A stretch of 47,757 nt of DNA from Planctomycetota bacterium (GTDB lineage Bacteria; Planctomycetota; MHYJ01; JACPTZ01): positions 1-47,757 of the forward strand of contig JACPTZ010000025.1 in NCBI GenBank assembly GCA_016192525.1. Direction: 5' to 3'. The notes beneath the pieces are model-generated. The model saw only the letters and a list, made by a program, of their open reading frames with translations. It did no database searches and was not told where the DNA came from. Of this stretch, positions 25,767 to 34,498 are shown piece by piece. Position 1 is the stretch's first letter. Each line of letters opens with the position of its first letter. The position numbers and the translations under genes were made by a program.

Positions 25767-26064
25767 ATGTCAGGCAGGAACAGGTGGATGAGTGCCGCTC
25801 TGGCCCTCGCGCTGGCGATCGGCGTGTTCGCCGCGTTCCCGGCGGAGGCGCAGGAGGGGAAGTCTCGGGGTCGATGGGAGTACAGGTTCGTCTGTCTCAG
25901 TTCGGACGGCGAGGCCCGGCCGGGTTCGCTTTCCTGGAACAGCGCCCGCGCCGAGCTGGACGACGATCGCCGGGCCGATGGAGAACGCCCGCTGTGGCGC
26001 CGATGGTTGGGAACTGGTGGAACACGGCGATCGCTACGCCCTTTTCAAGCGGCCGGCCCCGTGA
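25767..26064 (+). pseudogene. Frameshifted small secreted DUF4177-like protein
   Basis: AAGGAG lies six bases before an ATG that starts a clear signal peptide (about residues 1-27, ending FPAEAQ) and then [11 protein letters not shown]. That frame runs on into trpB without a sensible continuation. The neighbouring frame holds [19 protein letters not shown] and stops at 26062-26064, overlapping the trpB GTG. WEYRFV plus GADGWELV plus YALFKR is the layout of DUF4177-type proteins, so the two pieces belong together and the 298-base gene has one base too many (or two too few) between about 25940 and 25990. It may be a recent pseudogene, a sequencing error or a recoding site. Confidence 0.65.
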
Positions 26065-27158
26065 AGTCACCGCGCTCCGCCCCCGGCAAGTTCGGACCGT
26101 ACGGCGGCCGCTTCGTGCCCGAGACGCTCATCGCCCCGCTCGATGAACTCACGGGAGCGTATGAAGCCGCGCGCACCGATCCGGCCTTCCTGCGCGAGTT
26201 CCACCACTACCTCACCTCGTACGCCGGGCGACCGACCCCCATCACGCGCTGCGACCGCTACGCCGGGGCGTGCGGCGGGGGCGTCACACTCTACGTGAAG
26301 CGGGAGGACCTGAACCACACCGGCGCGCACAAGATCAACAACTGCCTCGGACAGGTCCTGCTCGCCCGGCGCATGGGGAAGATGCGGATCATCGCCGAAA
26401 CCGGCGCCGGCCAGCATGGAGTGGCCACCGCCACGGTCTGCGCCCTCTTCGGCCTGCGCTGCGTCGTCTACATGGGCGAGGAGGACATCGGCCGCCAGGC
26501 GCTGAATGTGTACCGCATGCGTCTCCTGGGCGCCGAAGTGGTGCCGGTCGCCGGCGGGACCCGCACGCTCAAGGACGCCACGAACGAGGCCATCCGGGAC
26601 TGGGTCACGAATTGCCGTACGACCCACTACATCATCGGCTCCACCGTCGGCCCGCACCCGTATCCGACGATGGTCAGAGACTTCCAGTCGGTCATCGGCG
26701 TCGAAGCCCGGTCGCAGATCCGTCGCGAGACGGGTCGGCTCCCGGACGCCGTCGTCGCGTGTGTCGGAGGCGGATCGAACGCGATGGGGATCTTCCACGC
26801 GTTCCGCGGAGACCGTCGGGTCGCGCTGATCGGAGTCGAGGCCGAGGGTGAGGGCATTCGCAGCCGACGCCACTGCGCCTCGCTCGGGAGGGGGCGACCC
26901 GGCGTTCTGCACGGGTCCTTCTCGTACCTGCTGCAGGACCGGGATGGACAGGTGACCGAGACGCACTCGATCGCCTTTCAGGGGTTCGCGCGGTGCGAGG
27001 GCATTCGCCCGGCGCTGGAGCCGTCGCATGCACTGGCCTATGCGAAGGTCTGGATCCGGGAGAATGCCCGCCGACGGGGCCGGCGCCCGCTGCTGCTCGT
27101 GAACCTGAGCGGCCGCGGCGACAAGGACGTCCACACCGTCAGTGAGGCGCTGCGATGA
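26061..27158 (+). CDS. trpB: Tryptophan synthase beta subunit with internal deletion
   Basis: 365 aa from a GTG at 26061 that overlaps the upstream stop (GTGA); enterobacterial TrpB is 397. Present are the PLP lysine K91 in [38 protein letters not shown] (PLP phosphate loop) and NLSGRGDKD. After [10 protein letters not shown] (I304) the chain jumps directly to [20 protein letters not shown]. The roughly 34 residues normally between them, including SAGLDxPxVGPxHAYL and the GRADYVSxTD segment with the active-site Asp (D305 of Salmonella) and monovalent-cation ligands, are missing with the frame preserved. Activity is doubtful. The end overlaps trpA by ATGA. Confidence 0.92.
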   Translation: MKSPRSAPGKFGPYGGRFVPETLIAPLDELTGAYEAARTDPAFLREFHHYLTSYAGRPTPITRCDRYAGACGGGVTLYVKREDLNHTGAHKINNCLGQVLLARRMGKMRIIAETGAGQHGVATATVCALFGLRCVVYMGEEDIGRQALNVYRMRLLGAEVVPVAGGTRTLKDATNEAIRDWVTNCRTTHYIIGSTVGPHPYPTMVRDFQSVIGVEARSQIRRETGRLPDAVVACVGGGSNAMGIFHAFRGDRRVALIGVEAEGEGIRSRRHCASLGRGRPGVLHGSFSYLLQDRDGQVTETHSIAFQGFARCEGIRPALEPSHALAYAKVWIRENARRRGRRPLLLVNLSGRGDKDVHTVSEALR

Positions 27159-27967
27159 CCGGCGCGGAGCGGCTCCGGGCCGCCTTTCAACCGGGTCGAA
27201 CCGCCCTGGCCCCTTTCTTCACAGCGGGGTACCCGGACCTTTGGAGCTTTGCTCGATTCGTTCTCGCGGCGTCGCGCACCGGCGCGGATGTGGTGGAGGT
27301 CGGACTCCCCTTCTCCGATCCGCTGGCGGATGGCCCCTCGATCCAGTTCGCGTCGAAGACGGCGCTCGACGGTGGCATGAGCGTGGCGGGGGCTTTCTCT
27401 GCGGTGAGGCGGCTTGGCCGCGCGACCCGCGTGCCGCTCGTGCTGATGGGATATGCGAATCCGATCCTGAGCTTTGGAGTTCGCCGATTCGCGGCCGAAT
27501 GTGCCCGGGCCGATGTGGCGGGCGTCATCGTCCCCGACCTTCCCGCGGAAGAGTCGGGAGATCTCGATGAGGCGCTGGCGGATCGCGGTGTCGCATCGGT
27601 TCCACTCCTCGCACCGACCAGCACTGCGGAACGGATCCGCCTCGCCGCGGGAAGGGCGAAGGGATTTGTTTATCTGCTGTCCACAACAGGGGTTACGGGA
27701 GTCCGAGAAGCACTCTCCCCGGAACTCCCGCCCTTCGTGGCGCGCGTGCGCCGGGTGACGAGGCTGCCGCTGGCGGTCGGGTTTGGAGTCTCGACGCCGG
27801 CGCACGCCTCGGCTCTGGCAGGGATGGCGGACGGCATAATCGTGGGAAGCGCGCTCGTGGAGATCATTCGACGCGCCCCATCGAGGGACGCGGCGGTGCG
27901 CGGCGTCGAGGCTCGACTCCGTTCGCTGCGCCGGGCGCTCGACGGGCGCCGGAGACGGAGGGTGTGA
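27155..27967 (+). CDS. trpA: Tryptophan synthase alpha subunit
   Basis: 270 aa. [33 protein letters not shown] (with the catalytic Glu and Asp), [16 protein letters not shown] (phosphate and loop 6) and [15 protein letters not shown] are all intact. It splits indole-glycerol phosphate to indole. Its start overlaps the trpB stop, and aroH begins four bases after its end. Confidence 0.95.
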   Translation: MTGAERLRAAFQPGRTALAPFFTAGYPDLWSFARFVLAASRTGADVVEVGLPFSDPLADGPSIQFASKTALDGGMSVAGAFSAVRRLGRATRVPLVLMGYANPILSFGVRRFAAECARADVAGVIVPDLPAEESGDLDEALADRGVASVPLLAPTSTAERIRLAAGRAKGFVYLLSTTGVTGVREALSPELPPFVARVRRVTRLPLAVGFGVSTPAHASALAGMADGIIVGSALVEIIRRAPSRDAAVRGVEARLRSLRRALDGRRRRRV

Positions 27968-27971
27968 CATC

Positions 27972-28355
27972 ATGCTTCGAGGAATCCGTGGCGCCATTCA
28001 GGTGAAGTCGAACACGCGCGCGGCGATAGCGGCGGGCACGCAGGAGCTGCTCCGCCATCTCATCCTCAGGAACCGCCTCCGGTTGACGGCCGTCGCGGCG
28101 GCGTTTTTCACGGTGACGCGCGATCTCGACGCCGACTTCCCCGCCTTCGCCGCGCGGCAGATCGGGTGGACCGATGTTCCCCTGCTCTGCGCGTCGGAGA
28201 TCCCCGTTCGCGGCGCCATGCCGCGCGTGGTCCGCGTGCTGCTGCTGGTGAACACGACCCGCCGCCAGTCCGCGATGTGGCATGGGTATCTGGGGGCTGC
28301 GGGACGTCTCAGGCCTGACCGGTCTCCGGGGATCAGGGCGTCCGGCCGCGCCTGA
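27972..28355 (+). CDS. aroH: AroH-type chorismate mutase
   Basis: 127 aa, the length of the trimeric Bacillus-type enzyme. MLRGIRGAI holds R6, CASEI holds E76, VRVLLLVN holds R88 and WHGYL holds Y106, the equivalents of the B. subtilis catalytic residues; the end RLRPD is also typical. It converts chorismate to prephenate, the branch that competes with TrpE, so its presence at the end of a trp block is notable. Confidence 0.92.
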   Translation: MLRGIRGAIQVKSNTRAAIAAGTQELLRHLILRNRLRLTAVAAAFFTVTRDLDADFPAFAARQIGWTDVPLLCASEIPVRGAMPRVVRVLLLVNTTRRQSAMWHGYLGAAGRLRPDRSPGIRASGRA

Positions 28356-28403
28356 TCGGTTCTGAGTTCCGGCGACTCCGCGAGGGTGGAGCGCCGTCTT
28401 CCC

Positions 28404-28432
28404 TTGACGCCCCCCCCCCGTCGCACTAGCAT
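28404..28432 (+). promoter_or_regulatory. Sigma70-like promoter for aroF
   Basis: TTGACG (28404-28409), 17 bases that include a long C run, TAGCAT (28427-28432), 32 bases before the ATG at 28465, which has GGAG at 28456-28459. Confidence 0.65.
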
Positions 28433-28464
28433 GGGGCGTCTCGTTTCCTTTCCCCGGAGCCCCA

Positions 28465-29481
28465 ATGATGATCGTCGTGATGCGTACCCGGGCGACCATG
28501 AAAGAGGTCGCGGAAGTCATCAAAGTCATCGAGAAGAACGGCTTCAAGCCCCATCTCTCCAAGGGGGAGGAGAAAACGATCATCGGCGTCGTGGGCGACG
28601 AGCGACGACTCGAGTCCGCCCGGCTCGAAGTGCTCCCCGGCGTCGAGAAGGTCATCCCGATTCTGCGCCCGTTCAAGCTCGCAAGCCGGGAGTTCCGCAA
28701 GGACAACACCCAGATCCGCGTCGGCGACGTCACCTTTGGAAGTCAGCAGGTCGTGCTCATGGCCGGACCCTGCGCCGTGGAGACGCGGGAGCAGACTCTG
28801 GAGTGCGCGAAACGGGTCAAGGCGGCGGGCGCGCGCGTCCTGCGTGGAGGGGCCTTCAAGCCCCGCACTTCACCCTATGCCTTCCAGGGTCTCGGCGAGG
28901 AAGGACTGGAGATCCTGTCCGAGGCGCGCGAGATCACGGGGCTGCCGATCGTCACCGAGGTGATGTCGCCGGTGGATGTCCCGCTCGTCGCGAAACACGC
29001 CGATATCCTGCAGATCGGCGCCCGGAACATGCAGAACTTCTCGCTCCTCGAGGAGGTCGGACGCCTCTCGAAGCCCATTCTCCTCAAACGAGGGATGTCC
29101 TCGACGCTCGAGGAGCTGCTGATGGCGGCGGAGTACATCCTGTCCAACGGGAACTACAATGTGATTCTCTGCGAGCGGGGCATCCGTACTTTTGAGCCCT
29201 ACACGCGCAACACGCTCGACATCACGGCCGTCCCGGTCCTCCGTGAACTCACTCACCTCCCGGTGGTGGTCGATCCCAGTCACGCCACAGGTCGCCGGAC
29301 GCTCATTCCCCCGGTAACTCTTGCGGCCATCGCCGCCGGTGCCGACGGGATCATCGTCGAAGTACACCCCCATCCCGAGAAAGCCCTCTGTGATGGACCT
29401 CAAGCATTGACGCCTGATGACTTTAAGAAACTGGTCTCCGATATCCGACTGGTCGCAGCAGCGGTCGGTCGAAGGTGCTAG
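28465..29481 (+). CDS. aroF: 3-deoxy-7-phosphoheptulonate synthase
   Basis: 338 aa. Residues 1-80 are the ferredoxin-like N-terminal regulatory domain found in the Thermotoga/Bacillus-type enzyme ([20 protein letters not shown]). The TIM barrel carries [69 protein letters not shown] and [11 protein letters not shown]. It makes DAHP from PEP and erythrose-4-phosphate, the entry into the aromatic pathway. It has its own promoter and need not depend on upstream transcription. Confidence 0.95.
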   Translation: MMIVVMRTRATMKEVAEVIKVIEKNGFKPHLSKGEEKTIIGVVGDERRLESARLEVLPGVEKVIPILRPFKLASREFRKDNTQIRVGDVTFGSQQVVLMAGPCAVETREQTLECAKRVKAAGARVLRGGAFKPRTSPYAFQGLGEEGLEILSEAREITGLPIVTEVMSPVDVPLVAKHADILQIGARNMQNFSLLEEVGRLSKPILLKRGMSSTLEELLMAAEYILSNGNYNVILCERGIRTFEPYTRNTLDITAVPVLRELTHLPVVVDPSHATGRRTLIPPVTLAAIAAGADGIIVEVHPHPEKALCDGPQALTPDDFKKLVSDIRLVAAAVGRRC

Positions 29482-29779
29482 CGAGGGTAAAGCGAATCGG
29501 TCCTCCCAGCAAAATGCAATACCCACACCACTCATAACATCTTCGGTATAAATGACTTGAGATTTGTGAGTCACGCGAGTCTCGACGTGTAATGGCTCCT
29601 TTACAGAACCAGGCTGTTGTCAACAACGGCATACACATAAACTATTATCGTACAACTATTTACACATTCATCTATGCTGAGCGCCGCATGGCACAACCCT
29701 TGCTAAGAGAATGGCCTGCGTAAGGCAGTCTTGGGTACAAAGGCTAACGCCGGCAACGACTTCAATCGGGGAGCAGAAC
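29482..29779. other. AT-rich intergenic island
   Basis: About 300 bases with far more A and T than the rest of the window, such as TATAAATGACTTGAG and CATAAACTATTATCG. No gene and no convincing -35/-10 pair were found; TTGTCA at 29617-29622 with TATTAT at 29643-29648 has too long a spacer (20). It precedes the FHA-CAP gene and may hold its promoter, or be foreign DNA. Confidence 0.55.
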
Positions 29780-32674
29780 ATGGGGATCTTCCGGATCAGC
29801 GCTGAAGGTCATGAGCGGACCTTCGAGATGAAGGCGCCCACGCTCGTGATGGGAAGAGCGCCGGAGTGCGACATCCCGCTCAAGGACGTGAAGGCCTCAC
29901 GCCGACACTGCCAGATCGAGCGACTTCAGGGCGGCGAGTACCGTCTCACCGATCTGGAGTCCTCCAACGGAACGACGGTGAACGGCGCGAAGGTGAACAC
30001 GCTGGCCATTCGTCCGGGGGACGTCGTTCAGATCGGGGAGGTCCGCATCGTCTTCGTGTCCGTCCCTCAGAGTGGAGAAGTTCCCGAACCCACCATCCAG
30101 GAGCCGGCGATCCCGAGGGGCGCGGCCGTGCTTGCTCCGCCGCCGCCGGCTCACCGGACCACTCATCGAACCACCCATCACGGCCCGGCGCCGAAACGCG
30201 TGGACTGGAAGGGTCGTGCCATTCTGGCGACGGCGGCCGTCGTCCTCTTCCTTGTCGGCGGCGGACTCTATCGACGGTACCAGAACGACTGCAACGCGCA
30301 GGAGGCCCTGCATCTGGCCACTTCCGCGCGGCAGGCCGGTCAACTGCCGGCGGCCAAGGACGCCTTCGAGGCCTTCCTCCGCGACTACGGTCACACGATC
30401 TATGCCGTTCAGGCGCAGGACGGGCTCCGGCAGGTCGAGCAGGCCCTGGCTTCCCAGAAGAAGGCCGAGGAGGCCTTCCGCCAGGCCAACGTGCGCAAGA
30501 CCCTGATGATCGAGCGCGATCCGGCGGCGGTCAAGGAGGCCTTCGCCGATTTCGTCGCGAAGTTCCCGGACTCCCCGCTGGTCGAGAAGGCGCGGGGCGA
30601 GATCGCGCTCATTGACGCCCAGATCTCCAGGGCGGCCGACCAGCAGTTCGCCGACGTGAAGGCCACGGCCGACGCCTTCCTCAAGCAGCGTGAGTATGCC
30701 CTCGCCCTCGCCGAGTGGAGTCAGTTCGCTTCGATGTACGGGGCCGCCCCGTCCGTGGCGTCGCGCATCGAACGCGAGCGCGCCGTGATCAACACGTCCG
30801 CGGACGCCGACTACGCGGGGGTCCTGAAGCAGGTCAACGCCCTCCTCGCCGCAAAGAAGTACGACGAGGCCCGGGCGCTCCTGAACGAGAGCCTGGAGCG
30901 CCTCGACGGCACCGCCTACGCCTTCGAGGCCCGCCTGAAGATCTCCGGGATCGACATGCTCGCGGCGGGCCAGACGGAGGAGACGCTCGACTCCACGACG
31001 CTCAAGGGGCGCTCGGAGGCGCTCGCCCTCGCCGCCCAGGCGGAGTCGCTCGCCAAGCAACGCCGGTATCGCGACTCCATTCGCGAGTACGAGGGAATCC
31101 TCGGTCGGATCACCTCCTCGAAGCTGAAGCCGGTGAAGGACGAGTTGACCTCGCGCCTGACGGAGGTCCGCCGGATGGGGCAACTCCTCGACCTCCTCAT
31201 CCAGGGCGTGAACCAGAAGTCGCTCGAGAGCGACCGCGTGGAGCTGGCGGAGGGGATCGCCGGCACGATGAAGCAGGCGGACGACCGCGGGATGGACATC
31301 GACTTCAAGGGCGGCTTCACGAAGCAGACCTGGGGGGCCCTGAAGGCCGCCCGGCTGTACGAACTGTATCGCCGACTGCCGCTCAAGGCGGACGAGCTTT
31401 ACTCGCTGGCCGTTTTCTCGCACGAGGAGCGTCTGGCCAGGCAGTGCGCGGAGACGCTGTACGAGGTGACGACGAAAGACTCGGACCGGGTGAACGAAGT
31501 CCAGGCCTACGTCGGCCGCATCCGCGCGATGAAGATCCCGCAGGGCGGGTTCCTGTACTTCAAGGGGCAGTGGTGCACCCCGGACGAGCACAAGTTCGCG
31601 GTGAAGGACGACGAAGTGGACACGCTCTGCTCGAAGATCGTCAAGGCCGGCGCGTACAGCGTGGAGAAGGGCAAGAAGGAGATCTCCGACGCGTGCGCGG
31701 GACTTGAGGCCATTCTGGCCGACGGGGCGATCACGTCCGACGTGAAGGGCAAACTCAACATCCCCGAGCGTCGAGTGAAGGCCTTCCAGACCAAGCGCAC
31801 CATGGTGGCGAAGGACCTCCAGAACACCCAGGGGATGGTCGGTCTGAACCGCCTGAAAGCGGTGAAGCAGGAGCTTGTGAAGAAGCGCGAAGCGGCGATC
31901 AAGGTCATCTTCGATCTCAAGATCTACCCGGATGAGGACCATGGACGGATCGGCCAGCCGAAGGTGGATGAAGCGGTGGCCGAGGTCCGGAAGCTCTGGA
32001 ACAAGGCAGGCGAATACGTGGCCCACCTCGACCGCGGCATCGGGGACCGGATCCAGTTCATCCAGGCGATCGACGAGTGGGTCCAGAAGTATGACGTCCC
32101 CACCGCCGAGGGTGAGGACATGTCGTCGCTCCTGGCGATGCTGAACAAGAAGCTCGACCTCCGCAATGTCGGAGCGGACTCGCACGACCAGTCGGTGATC
32201 GACTACAACAAGAAGATGTGGGAGTTCAACGAGAAACACCAGACGCAGATGGGGCCGGAGGAGAATGAGGTTCTCAAGCTGACGAACGAGTACCGGGAGA
32301 TGATGGGCTACAAGATTCTGCAGGCCGACGATCGGCTGGCGAAGGCGGCCCGGAAGCACTGCGACTACATGGAGGCGAAGGGGATTCTGACCCACGATGA
32401 GGATGTCCCCGGAATGCACAGCCCCTCCGACCGCGTGGCGAAGGAGGGATACCCCGGGGGCGCCGGCGAAAATTGCGCCGTGGGGATGCAGGACGCGATG
32501 GGGGCCTTCACGGGGTGGTACAATTCCTCGGGCCATCACCGGAACATGCTCGGCGAATACACTCAACTCGGGGTGGGCAAGACCGGGGCGTACTGGACCC
32601 AGGACTTCGGCGGCGACAGCCCGAAGTCGAAGCCCGATCTCGCGAATTCCGCGCGGGGAAACGGGAACAAGTAG
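29780..32674 (+). CDS. FHA-TM-helical repeat-CAP domain fusion protein
   Basis: 964 aa from the ATG at 29780, which has GGGGAG six bases upstream. Residues 1-93 form an FHA domain (GRAPECDI 26-33, SRRH 40-43, SSNGT 61-65). A His/Pro-rich linker leads to a membrane segment (about 145-163, GRAILATAAVVLFLVGGGLY). Residues 165-820 are helical and TPR-like. The end (829-950) is a CAP/SCP domain, NEVLKLTNEYREMMG, with the cavity residues H872, E897 and SGHHRNM at about 919-920. By topology the FHA part is cytoplasmic and the CAP part outside. FHA would read Ser/Thr phosphorylation, and a Hanks kinase lies four genes on. The fusion is unusual. Confidence 0.88.
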   Translation: MGIFRISAEGHERTFEMKAPTLVMGRAPECDIPLKDVKASRRHCQIERLQGGEYRLTDLESSNGTTVNGAKVNTLAIRPGDVVQIGEVRIVFVSVPQSGEVPEPTIQEPAIPRGAAVLAPPPPAHRTTHRTTHHGPAPKRVDWKGRAILATAAVVLFLVGGGLYRRYQNDCNAQEALHLATSARQAGQLPAAKDAFEAFLRDYGHTIYAVQAQDGLRQVEQALASQKKAEEAFRQANVRKTLMIERDPAAVKEAFADFVAKFPDSPLVEKARGEIALIDAQISRAADQQFADVKATADAFLKQREYALALAEWSQFASMYGAAPSVASRIERERAVINTSADADYAGVLKQVNALLAAKKYDEARALLNESLERLDGTAYAFEARLKISGIDMLAAGQTEETLDSTTLKGRSEALALAAQAESLAKQRRYRDSIREYEGILGRITSSKLKPVKDELTSRLTEVRRMGQLLDLLIQGVNQKSLESDRVELAEGIAGTMKQADDRGMDIDFKGGFTKQTWGALKAARLYELYRRLPLKADELYSLAVFSHEERLARQCAETLYEVTTKDSDRVNEVQAYVGRIRAMKIPQGGFLYFKGQWCTPDEHKFAVKDDEVDTLCSKIVKAGAYSVEKGKKEISDACAGLEAILADGAITSDVKGKLNIPERRVKAFQTKRTMVAKDLQNTQGMVGLNRLKAVKQELVKKREAAIKVIFDLKIYPDEDHGRIGQPKVDEAVAEVRKLWNKAGEYVAHLDRGIGDRIQFIQAIDEWVQKYDVPTAEGEDMSSLLAMLNKKLDLRNVGADSHDQSVIDYNKKMWEFNEKHQTQMGPEENEVLKLTNEYREMMGYKILQADDRLAKAARKHCDYMEAKGILTHDEDVPGMHSPSDRVAKEGYPGGAGENCAVGMQDAMGAFTGWYNSSGHHRNMLGEYTQLGVGKTGAYWTQDFGGDSPKSKPDLANSARGNGNK

Positions 32675-32693
32675 CCGGAAAAGGGAGAGGTCC

Positions 32694-33474
32694 ATGAGAC
32701 TCTGGCGGCATCTCGCGATCGGACTGGCGGCGGTCGTGTTGGCGTCCCCCCTCACGGCTTGGGCGCAGGGAGACTGCGGCGGCGGCAGGCGGCGGCGGAG
32801 AAAAGAAGGGCGGCGGCAAGAGCTACGCGCAGGAGCCGCGATACACCTTCGTGAGCTGGACCGAGACCCGTCTGACGGCCCCCGAGGTCGTCTCTTCGGC
32901 CGACGTGAAGGGTGAATCGCCGGCGACCAGCGGGCGCATCCCCCTCGACGAGATCCGAAACGCCGGCGACAAGCCGGTGCTGGTCTTCTTCTCCTGCGCG
33001 CACGACAAGACGCCCTCCGGAAAGGCGTGCGAGAAGCTGTGCAAGTCGGTGTTCGACAATGAAGATCTGGCCCGGGCCACGAAGCTCTACGTCTGCCTCC
33101 AGGTGAACGCCCAGGACGCCGATCCTTCGCTCCTCCGCAGCCTCGGGCTCCAGAAGTTCCCGGTCCTGGCGGTGACCGACGGCGAGGGCAACATTGTCCA
33201 CCGGATCACCGACTTCGCGAGCAGCGCCAAGGTGACCGGCGCCCTTCAGCGGACCGTTTCGTCGAAGTTCCCCGCCTACTACTCGACGCTGCAGCAGACG
33301 ATGGCGGAGCAGGCGCGGGCCTACGAACAAGCCAGGGCGCTCGCGAAGGCGAAGAAGTACGATGAGGCGATGGAACGGCTCCAGTCGATTACGGCTTCGG
33401 ACGTGCGGACGGACCTCTTCGATAAGGCTCAAAAAGAACTTTTGGATATTCAAAAGAAGGCGGGAAAAGGGTAG
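32694..33474 (+). CDS. Secreted thioredoxin-like protein 1, frameshifted near the N-terminus
   Basis: The ATG at 32694 starts a signal peptide (MRLWRHLAIGLAAVVLASPL, ending AWAQ), then GDCGGG, after which the frame is lost. The neighbouring frame continues with GEKKGGGKSYAQEPRY and a thioredoxin-like domain (KPVLVFFSCAHDKTPSG, ACEKLC, LRSLGLQKFPVLAVTDGEGN) and a helical tail ending in KKAGKG. The 781-base span has one base too many or two too few. Its paralogue at 33550 has GGC-TGA-GG at the matching place, where this copy has GGC-A-GG; adding TG would restore both the frame and a TGA codon. A downstream GTG at 32851 would give 207 aa without a signal. Confidence 0.7.
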
Positions 33475-33494
33475 AATACCGGGACTCCTTTCGT

Positions 33495-33537
33495 CCGCGG
33501 GCGTACGGGACGCCCGCGGCCTCTCTTTCCTTTTTTC
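33495..33537 (+). terminator. Rho-independent terminator between thioredoxin-like paralogues
   Basis: CCGCGGGCGT (33495-33504) pairs perfectly with ACGCCCGCGG (33510-33519) around a five-base loop, followed by a T-rich tract to 33537. It lies after paralogue 1 and just before the GGAGG of paralogue 2, so it may attenuate the second gene. Confidence 0.75.
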
Positions 33538-33549
33538 TGGAGGTGTGTC

Positions 33550-34350
33550 ATGCGGTTCTGGAAGACGGCCGTGCTCTCGCTGGGCATCGTGGCCGCGTCG
33601 ACGGCGCCCTCGGTGTGGGCCCAGGGGAACTGCGGCGGCGGTGGCTGAGGAAGCGGCGGGTCCGCCGGTGGCGGACGTCGCGGTGGGTACGTCGAGCAGC
33701 CTCGCTACACGCAGGTCTCGTGGGTGGAGCAGACCCTGAAGGCGGCCACGGTGGTTTCCTCGGCCGACGTCAAGGCCACGGACGCCAAGGGATCGGCGAA
33801 GATCCCCGCGCAGGAGTGGGGTTCAGACGGCGATAAGCCGATCCTGCTCTTCCTCTCCTGGCCGCACGAGGATGCCCCGGTCGGCGGCGACTGCGAGAAA
33901 CTCTGCAAGAACACGTTCGACGACGAGGATCTGGCGCGCGCGACGAAGCTCTTCGTCTGCGTCAAGATCGACGCGAAGGCGACCGACCAGAACCTGCTGA
34001 AGGAGATGGGGATCAAGTCCTTCCCGTCGCTCGCGGTGGCGGACGGGCAGGGCAACATCGTGGCCCGACTCGAGAAGCAGACGAGCAGCTCCAAGGTGGC
34101 CTCGGCGCTGTACAGCACCATCCAGTCCAGGCTGCCGAAGTACTACCAGAAGATCCAGCAGATCAAGGCCGAGCAGGCCCGGGCCTTCGATCAGGGAAAG
34201 AACCTGGCCAAGGCGAAGAAGTATCAGGACGCCATTGCCAAGTTCGAGTCGATCACGAACTCCGACGTCCGCGGCGACCTCTTCGAGAAGGCCATGAAGG
34301 AGTTGACCGAGGCGCAGACAAAGGCCGCGAAGGCCTCGAACAACGGCTAG
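33550..34350 (+). CDS. Secreted thioredoxin-like protein 2 with in-frame UGA (candidate selenoprotein)
   Basis: The ATG at 33550 has GGAGG seven bases upstream and starts a signal peptide ending APSVWAQ. The mature N-terminus reads G-N-C28-G-G-G-G and then TGA (codon 33), after which the same frame continues GSGGSAGGGRRGGYVEQPRY and a thioredoxin-like fold: KPILLFLSWPHEDAP, DCEKLC, LLKEMGIKSFPSLAVADGQGN, with a helical tail to residue 266. The domain is collinear with paralogue 1. If the UGA is selenocysteine, the protein has a C-x4-U pair on a flexible Gly tail next to a thioredoxin fold with CxxxC. A hairpin with a GGU loop lies 19 bases after the UGA. If the UGA is a stop, a GTG at 33724 would start a leaderless cytoplasmic form, which seems less likely. 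Confidence 0.7.
33646..33648 (+). other. In-frame UGA, candidate selenocysteine codon
   Basis: The TGA is codon 33 of the frame opened by the ATG at 33550. Signal peptide, Gly linker and thioredoxin domain are in one frame on both sides. The nearest Cys is five residues upstream. TGA ends other genes in the window normally, so code reassignment is unlikely. Confidence 0.55.
33653..33681 (+). promoter_or_regulatory. Candidate bacterial SECIS hairpin
   Basis: GTCCGCC (33660-33666) pairs with GGCGGAC (33670-33676) around a GGT loop; a lower stem, GCGGC (33653-33657) with GTCGC (33677-33681), continues past a two-base bulge. The loop begins 19 bases after the UGA and starts with G, as known bacterial SECIS elements require. 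Gly-codon repeats can make such stems by chance. Confidence 0.4.
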
Positions 34351-34401
34351 CCGTCCTCCCGAGACGGCCGGCATGCGTACCTGAACCGCAGGTGACACCC
34401 A

Positions 34402-34446
34402 CAGGCGGGGCCGCTCCCGGTGCGGGGGCGGTCCCGCCTGACTCCG
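34402..34446 (+). terminator. Likely rho-independent terminator
   Basis: A 17-base arm (34402-34418, CAGGCGGGGCCGCTCCC) pairs with 34424-34440 with G-U wobbles, followed by ACTCCGTTTT. It ends the thioredoxin-like unit before the kinase gene. Confidence 0.65.
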
Positions 34447-34498
34447 TTTTCACGCCTCACGCGAACACCCCCTTTCCGGGCGAGGGAACCGCCGCGAT

